A stretch of 11,299 bases of DNA from Bacillota bacterium. GTDB lineage: Bacteria; Bacillota; Sulfobacillia; Sulfobacillales; Sulfobacillaceae. How positions within the stretch are numbered: position 1 is the stretch's first letter; every line of letters begins with the position of its first letter. Location: NCBI GenBank assembly GCA_023381095.1, contig JAMCTO010000299.1:1-11299 (forward strand), given 5' to 3'. Below the pieces are notes generated by a model. That model saw only the letters and a list, made by a program, of their open reading frames with translations, was not told the origin of the DNA and ran no database searches. Below, piece by piece: positions 7,731 to 11,299 of this stretch. Position numbers and translations under genes: made by a program.

Positions 7731-7752
7731 GCTGTGAGTCATGGCGTTTTTT
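7731..7752 (+). terminator. Possible weak intrinsic terminator after phoU
   Basis: A six-pair stem, GCTGTG (7731-7736) with CATGGC (7740-7745), closes an AGT loop and is followed after one base by six T residues (7747-7752). Two of the pairs are G-T wobbles and the loop is small, so termination may be partial. The position, 10 bp after the phoU stop and before the glycolytic operon, is what would be expected. Confidence 0.4.
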
Positions 7753-7755
7753 CGC

Positions 7756-7761
7756 TAAAAT
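7756..7761 (+). promoter_or_regulatory. Candidate -10 box for the gap-pgk-tpiA-gpmI operon
   Basis: TAAAAT differs from the sigma-A consensus TATAAT at one position and lies about 50 bp upstream of the gap start. No convincing -35 hexamer exists at 16-18 bp upstream (the best, CTGTGA at 7732-7737, matches three of six positions), so the call is tentative. It is the only gap of promoter size between phoU and the glycolytic genes. Confidence 0.3.
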
Positions 7762-7772
7762 AGCATTACGGT

Positions 7773-8819
<1,047 letters not shown>

Positions 8820-8822
8820 TCA

Positions 8823-10028
8823 ATGCCGTCATTTCACACACTGGACGATATGCCCAATATCGAGGGCAAGCGGGTATTGGTACGCGTAGACTTCAATGTG
8901 CCGATCGATGCCACTACCGGGATGATCACAGACGATACACGGATCAGAGGTGCCTTGCCCACATTGCAGTTTCTTTTGCAACGGCAGGCCCGTGTTATCG
9001 TAATGAGTCATCGGGGACGTCCCAAGACGCCAAATTCGCAAGACAGCCTTCGGGGGGTAGCCGCGTATCTTCAGACGCTGCTCCCCAATGCGGTGTCTTT
9101 TGTGGATCACATTGTCGGGGACGAAGTTGACTCAGCGATTCAAAGAATGGCGCCGGCAACGATTTTAATGCTGGAGAACTTGCGGTTTGACCCCCGAGAG
9201 AAGGCGGATGATCCCGGGTTTTCGCAAATGTTGGCGCATTTGGCTGACTATTACGTTGATGACGCTTTTGGCACTGCTCACCGGGCATCGGCTTCCATGG
9301 TCGGTGTGCCCCAGTATCTGCCGTCGTACGCGGGACGTCTGATGGAACGCGAATTAACGGTGCTGAGTGAAATTCTGGGACACCCGGATCGTCCTTACTG
9401 GGCGATCATTGGCGGAGCCAAGGTCAGTGACAAAGTCACGTTATTAGGCAACCTTCTGGACCAGGTGGACGGCCTCATCATTGGCGGAGGCATGGCCAAT
9501 ACATTTTTAGCCGCCCAGGGATTTTTCATGGGCGAATCCAAAGTGGAACCGGAGGTATTACCTACCGCGCAACATCTGCTGGCCCAAGCGCAAGCCAAAA
9601 ATATTCCGGTAATACTCCCATCCGACCTTGTGGTGGCCACTGAGTTTCGGGCGGATGCGCCCCATCGCGTCGTGGCGGTTGGCCAACTTGGCGATCGGGA
9701 CATGGCATTGGATTTAGGCCCCGGCACCATATCGCAAATCGAGGCGCAATTAGCACCGGCGCGCACGGTGCTGTGGAACGGGCCTATGGGAGTCTTTGAA
9801 TGGGATGCATTTGCAGGTGCTACCATGGCCGTGGCCCACACTCTGGCCACTCTGTCCGCGAAAGTCGTGGTCGGCGGAGGAGATTCTGTGGCCGCAGTGC
9901 ATAAGGCGCAAGTAGCGGACAAACTGACCCACGTTTCCACCGGGGGAGGAGCAACACTGGAATTTCTCGAAGGGAAGACCTTGCCCGGGGTGGCGGCTTT
10001 GACGCATGAGGGGCAGGAACTACGATGA
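8823..10028 (+). CDS. pgk: Phosphoglycerate kinase
   Basis: This 401-residue monomeric enzyme transfers phosphate from 1,3-bisphosphoglycerate to ADP, giving ATP and 3-phosphoglycerate. Substrate-side motifs are RVDFNVP (21-27), SHRGRPK (62-68), ENLRF and DDAFGTAHRASAS. Nucleotide-side motifs are GGAKVSDK, GGGMANTFL, LWNGPMGVFE, GGGDSVAAV and STGGGATLEFLEGK near the end. The length is normal and no motif is missing. The start at ATG 8823 is 3 bp after the gap stop, with only a modest AAAGGG upstream, so coupling to gap is probable. The stop overlaps the tpiA start by 4 bp. Confidence 0.96.
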   Translation: MPSFHTLDDMPNIEGKRVLVRVDFNVPIDATTGMITDDTRIRGALPTLQFLLQRQARVIVMSHRGRPKTPNSQDSLRGVAAYLQTLLPNAVSFVDHIVGDEVDSAIQRMAPATILMLENLRFDPREKADDPGFSQMLAHLADYYVDDAFGTAHRASASMVGVPQYLPSYAGRLMERELTVLSEILGHPDRPYWAIIGGAKVSDKVTLLGNLLDQVDGLIIGGGMANTFLAAQGFFMGESKVEPEVLPTAQHLLAQAQAKNIPVILPSDLVVATEFRADAPHRVVAVGQLGDRDMALDLGPGTISQIEAQLAPARTVLWNGPMGVFEWDAFAGATMAVAHTLATLSAKVVVGGGDSVAAVHKAQVADKLTHVSTGGGATLEFLEGKTLPGVAALTHEGQELR

Positions 10029-10813
10029 TGCGACGTGTGTTGTTGGCTGCCAACTGGAAAATGTTCAAGACAGTACCCGCGGCATTGGCTTTTGGCCGGG
10101 AGTTGTTGCGTCGCTATGATGCCGACGCGTACTCGGCCATCGATGTGATGATCTTCCCCACAGCATTGGCGCTTTGGCCTTTGAGCCAGCGGTTTTCCGG
10201 AAGTCCCATTCAAATCGGGGCTCAGAATCTGGATTTGGGTACCGAAGGTGCCATGACCGGGGCCCTGTCCGGATATTTGTGGCGGGAGGCGGGAGCGGAG
10301 TACGTTTTGGTGGGGCATTCCGAACGCCGCCAGCATTTTGGAGAAGGCGATGAGCTGGTAGCAGCCAAGGTCCAGGCCGCGATATCGGCGCATCTTCATC
10401 CCATTTTATGTGTGGGTGAAACTGCCGAGGAACGTGAACGGGAAGAGACACTGGCTGTCATGCATAGGCAAATAGGCGCCGTGTTGCAAGGTTTGGCAAC
10501 CTATGACGCAATCAAACTCACCGTGGCTTATGAACCGGTGTGGGCCATTGGCAGTGGCAAGGTGCCGACGGCACGAGACGCCAATGGAGTAGCTGCTGCC
10601 ATTCGCCACCAGTTCAGCGAACAATTTTCTTCTGAGGTGGCGGATAGTATACGCATTTTGTATGGAGGGAGCGTCTCCCCCAAAAACATTCGGGAATTTG
10701 CCGAGGCTCCAGACATTGATGGCGCTTTGGTTGGCGGTGCCTCGTTAGACGTCGAAACCATGGTGGCAATGATGGAAAGCCTGGTGCACCAAGAAGGAGA
10801 AAATGGTGGTTAA
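10025..10813 (+). CDS. tpiA: Triosephosphate isomerase
   Basis: This 262-residue TIM barrel interconverts dihydroxyacetone phosphate and glyceraldehyde-3-phosphate. Active-site residues are Asn10 and Lys12 (AANWKM), His98 (VGHSERR), Glu170 (AYEPVWAIG) and the phosphate-binding YGGSV loop (213-217). The segment usually reading GAFTGE is GAMTGA here, so the Glu that commonly makes a cross-dimer salt bridge with the Arg of SERR is Ala80. Two adjacent ATGs (10025 and 10028) are possible starts; the first overlaps the pgk stop (ATGA), and an AGGAA lies just upstream. The 3' end overlaps gpmI by 11 bp. Confidence 0.95.
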   Translation: MMRRVLLAANWKMFKTVPAALAFGRELLRRYDADAYSAIDVMIFPTALALWPLSQRFSGSPIQIGAQNLDLGTEGAMTGALSGYLWREAGAEYVLVGHSERRQHFGEGDELVAAKVQAAISAHLHPILCVGETAEEREREETLAVMHRQIGAVLQGLATYDAIKLTVAYEPVWAIGSGKVPTARDANGVAAAIRHQFSEQFSSEVADSIRILYGGSVSPKNIREFAEAPDIDGALVGGASLDVETMVAMMESLVHQEGENGG

Positions 10814-11299
10814 ACCTGTGGTATTGGCGGTGCTGGATGGGTGGGGACAGGCAGAATCAGGTCCCACCAACGCGATTAGCAGTGCACCGGCACGAAATAT
10901 GGAACGCTTGGCACAAGAATATCCCAGCGCGTTGGTGGCAGCTCATGGCAACGCGGTGGGGCTCATGGAAAATCAGATGGGTGATTCTAATGTGGGTCAC
11001 TTAACCATTGGTGCCGGCCGCATCATTCAACAAAACTTGGTTCGCATCAATGATGCCATCGAAGACGGGACATTGACCGAGAATCTCACATTTCTAGAAA
11101 TGATGCAGCACTCTCGGGCGAAACGTCTCGTCCATCCAGCCAGATATGCAAATATACCTCGAGAGGATGGCCATATTGCGCGATTAATAACAGCAGCGCC
11201 GCTAAGTGCTCCTGATGACTGTGAACGCCGCCCGGGGATAAGAGGCCCAAGAGGTGCAGCCGACGCCCCTGACTTTGCCGCATCATTTCTAGAAATGTG
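10803..11299 (+). CDS. gpmI: 2,3-bisphosphoglycerate-independent phosphoglycerate mutase, N-terminal part, disrupted by an inversion
   Basis: GpmI converts 3-phosphoglycerate to 2-phosphoglycerate using two metal ions, often manganese. The start at ATG 10803 lies within the end of tpiA and has a good GAAGGAGA just upstream. Residues 1-100 are normal: Asp12 in VLDGWG (metal ligand) and Ser62 in QMGDSNVGHLTIGAGR (the phospho-serine). After FLEM (residues 97-100) the + strand no longer resembles the family. The expected continuation, including GLLSPGGVHSH and LDGRDVSPES, is found on the opposite strand from 11286 down. The + frame happens to stay open through the inverted part and ends in FLEM again, but as read here the protein would lack the catalytic His of VHSH and the Asp/Arg of DGRD. 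The rest of the gene is outside the window. Confidence 0.9.
   Translation, partial: MVVKPVVLAVLDGWGQAESGPTNAISSAPARNMERLAQEYPSALVAAHGNAVGLMENQMGDSNVGHLTIGAGRIIQQNLVRINDAIEDGTLTENLTFLEMMQHSRAKRLVHPARYANIPREDGHIARLITAAPLSAPDDCERRPGIRGPRGAADAPDFAASFLEM
11086..11286 (-). pseudogene. gpmI: Inverted internal fragment of gpmI
   Basis: Read on the minus strand, this stretch gives 66 residues starting MMRQSQGRRLHLLGLLSPGG and containing VHSH (about bases 11215-11226) and LDGRDVSPES before ending in SAASFLEM. These are standard GpmI sequences that should follow residue 100 of the gene on the + strand. Flipping the segment between the two palindromes restores one continuous gpmI frame at both junctions. 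It is therefore a displaced piece of the same gene and not a separate ORF. No start signal of its own is expected. Confidence 0.92.
11087..11106. repeat. Right-edge inverted repeat, arm 1, with palindrome CATTTCTAGAAATG
   Basis: These 20 bases are the exact reverse complement of 11280-11299. They contain the perfect 14-bp palindrome CATTTCTAGAAATG at 11089-11102. In the gpmI frame the palindrome encodes FLEM whichever way the flanked segment lies. Confidence 0.93.
11280..11299. repeat. Right-edge inverted repeat, arm 2, with palindrome CATTTCTAGAAATG
   Basis: This is the partner of arm 1, with the palindrome at 11284-11297. The match continues to the last base of the window, so the true repeat may be longer. 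The inner end is defined by a mismatch (11107 against 11279). Confidence 0.93.

Noticed and set aside
9395..10399. Long minus-strand open frame (334 codons) across pgk and tpiA
   Set aside because: It is low-complexity antisense of two well-conserved genes, with no recognisable domain.
11087..11299. Phase-variation switch or a new recombination system as the firm interpretation of the gpmI inversion
   Set aside because: There is no recombinase in the window, the target is a central metabolic gene, and both window edges end in self-inverted repeats, which favours an artefact; kept only as a hypothesis.

Overview
The window looks like chromosomal DNA from a Gram-positive (Firmicutes) bacterium of medium GC content. 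The clues are a Gram-positive-style PhoP/PhoR-Pst-PhoU cluster, a protein joining a P-loop to an Asp23/Gls24-like domain (an architecture I associate with clostridial and Sulfobacillus-type genomes), and a gap-pgk-tpiA-gpmI order as in Firmicutes. A Sulfobacillus-like acidophile is my best guess, but this rests on protein flavour and not on any search. Every recognisable gene lies on the + strand, and most are tightly packed with 4-bp stop/start overlaps.

Layout. Bases 1-816 hold the 3' part of an M20 metallopeptidase gene. It is followed, with a 4-bp overlap, by a P-loop/Asp23-like protein (813-1643). Next comes a complete phosphate-starvation module: response regulator phoP (1646-2338), sensor kinase phoR (2335-3711), phosphate-binding protein pstS (3739-4512), permeases pstC and pstA (4509-5381, 5378-6217), ATPase pstB (6259-7053) and phoU (7065-7721). 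A 90-bp gap with a possible weak terminator and a -10-like box separates this from a glycolytic operon: gap (7812-8819), pgk (8823-10028), tpiA (10025-10813) and the beginning of gpmI (10803 to the window end).

How the genes work together. PstSCAB imports phosphate. PhoU is expected to relay transporter status to PhoR, whose extracytoplasmic loop is almost absent, and PhoR in turn controls PhoP. The glycolytic genes carry glyceraldehyde-3-phosphate and dihydroxyacetone phosphate through to 2-phosphoglycerate; GAPDH uses inorganic phosphate directly.

The most striking signal is not a new system but the structure of the two ends. Bases 1-22 are an exact reverse complement of 345-366, and bases 11280-11299 are an exact reverse complement of 11087-11106. 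At the right end, the continuation of gpmI is present but on the opposite strand (11286 down to 11086), lying between two copies of a 14-bp palindrome. At the left end, the M20 metal-bridging Asp position reads Tyr exactly where the inverted repeat begins. Since both self-complementary matches run to the very last base of the window, fold-back chimeras or wrong assembly-graph paths at contig ends are the leading explanation. A real invertible segment in gpmI is the less likely but testable alternative.
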